Source: an uncultured Collinsella sp. (GTDB lineage: Bacteria; Actinomycetota; Coriobacteriia; Coriobacteriales; Coriobacteriaceae). From it: a stretch of DNA of 5,225 bases. The notes beneath the pieces were generated by a model. The model had not been told where the DNA came from, ran no database searches, and worked only from the letters and a program-made list of their open reading frames with translations. The stretch spans positions 1 through 5,225 of the forward strand of contig CAJJYO010000125.1 in assembly GCA_905197385.1 (NCBI GenBank). The letters are read 5' to 3'. Shown piece after piece: positions 4,711 through 5,225 of the stretch (position 1 is the first letter of the stretch; each line of letters opens with the position of its first letter). Position numbers and translations under genes: made by a program.

Positions 4711-5225
4711 ATGAGTGCTGACTACCCGTCAATGACTACGGCCGAGATCCGCTCCAAGTTCCTCAACTTCTTTGAGGAGCGCGGTCTTAAGCTCTATCCT
4801 TCTTCGTCCCTTGTTCCCGACGATCCCTCGCTGCTGCTTGCCAACGCCGGCATGAATCAGTTTAAGGAGTACTACCAGGGCAAGAAGACCATGAAGGAGA
4901 TCGGCGCGATCTCCTGCCAGAAGTGCGTCCGCACCAACGACATCGACTGCATCGGCGAGGATGGCCGTCACCTCTCGTTCTTCGAGATGCTCGGCGACTT
5001 TTCCTTTGGCGGCGTCTCCAAGGAGCAGGCTTGCGCCTGGGCCTTTGAGCTCATCACCAAGGAGTTCAAGCTGCCGCTCGACCGCCTGTACTTTACTGTC
5101 TTTACCGAGGACGACGAGACCCACGACGTGTGGCGCTCTCTGGGCGTTGCCGAGGACCATATCTCCCGCCTGGGCGAGGACGATAACTTCTGGGCCGCCG
5201 GCCCCCCCGGCCCCTGCGGTCCGTG
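4711..5225 (+). CDS. alaS: Alanyl-tRNA synthetase, 3'-truncated by the window edge
   Basis: The frame is open from ATG 4711 to the window end, giving 171 complete codons of a protein usually near 870-890 residues. GAGGAG (4696-4701) lies 9 bases before the ATG. The visible part is the N-terminal class II aminoacylation core: TTAEIRSKFLNFFEERG at the start, motif 1 region NAGMNQFKEYYQGK (about 48-61), then CQKCVRTNDID, motif 2 region RHLSFFEMLGDFSFGG (about 87-102), and NFWAAGPPGPCGP at the edge, which would continue into the usual CSE. Motif 3, the editing domain and the C-Ala domain lie beyond the window. The enzyme is an essential cytoplasmic one charging tRNA-Ala with alanine. It appears to be transcribed from its own promoter directly behind a terminator. 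Identity is certain. In actinobacteria ruvX and mltG often follow, which cannot be tested here. Confidence 0.97.
   Translation, partial: MSADYPSMTTAEIRSKFLNFFEERGLKLYPSSSLVPDDPSLLLANAGMNQFKEYYQGKKTMKEIGAISCQKCVRTNDIDCIGEDGRHLSFFEMLGDFSFGGVSKEQACAWAFELITKEFKLPLDRLYFTVFTEDDETHDVWRSLGVAEDHISRLGEDDNFWAAGPPGPCGP

Overview
This window looks like the chromosome of a gut actinobacterium of the class Coriobacteriia, most likely Collinsella or a close relative. The reasons are the high GC of the genes, the protein sequence style, and the order rarA - DUF948 gene - alaS, which from memory is a conserved actinobacterial neighbourhood (alaS is usually followed by ruvX and mltG). The genus is an inference; no marker gene here proves it. 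No rRNA, tRNA, CRISPR array, insertion sequence or phage gene is visible.

Left part (1-1017): the 3' three quarters of rarA, an AAA+ ATPase of replication-fork maintenance. Its start lies upstream of the window. A 95-base gap follows, with a possible general-stress-type promoter and a good ribosome binding site.

Middle part (1113-4270): four tightly packed plus-strand genes, almost certainly one operon. They are a membrane-anchored DUF948 coiled-coil protein, an RsbW-like anti-sigma factor, a SigB/SigF-family sigma factor, and an eight-helix AI-2E-family membrane protein with a long acidic tail. The junctions are an 8-base overlap, a 1-base gap and a 4-base ATGA overlap. The anti-sigma gene is the most notable object. 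Its N-terminal third and its remaining two thirds lie in different reading frames, and the fault is explained neatly by loss of one copy of a 5-base tandem repeat (TGCTC) at 1790-1794. Even when reconstructed, the protein lacks the usual ATP-site residues of RsbW kinases. If the lesion is real, the sigma factor would have lost its adjacent restraint.

Right part (4271-5225): a small, AT-rich, minus-strand gene for a 79-residue membrane protein converges on the transporter gene with 6 bases between them. A strong rho-independent terminator (4609-4638) follows, whose T-run runs directly into a probable alaS promoter. The window ends inside alaS, the alanyl-tRNA synthetase gene. Rejoined, the module would be a stress-type sigma factor, its regulator and two envelope proteins sitting between two housekeeping genes. 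No anti-anti-sigma (RsbV) or phosphatase partner is present in the window.
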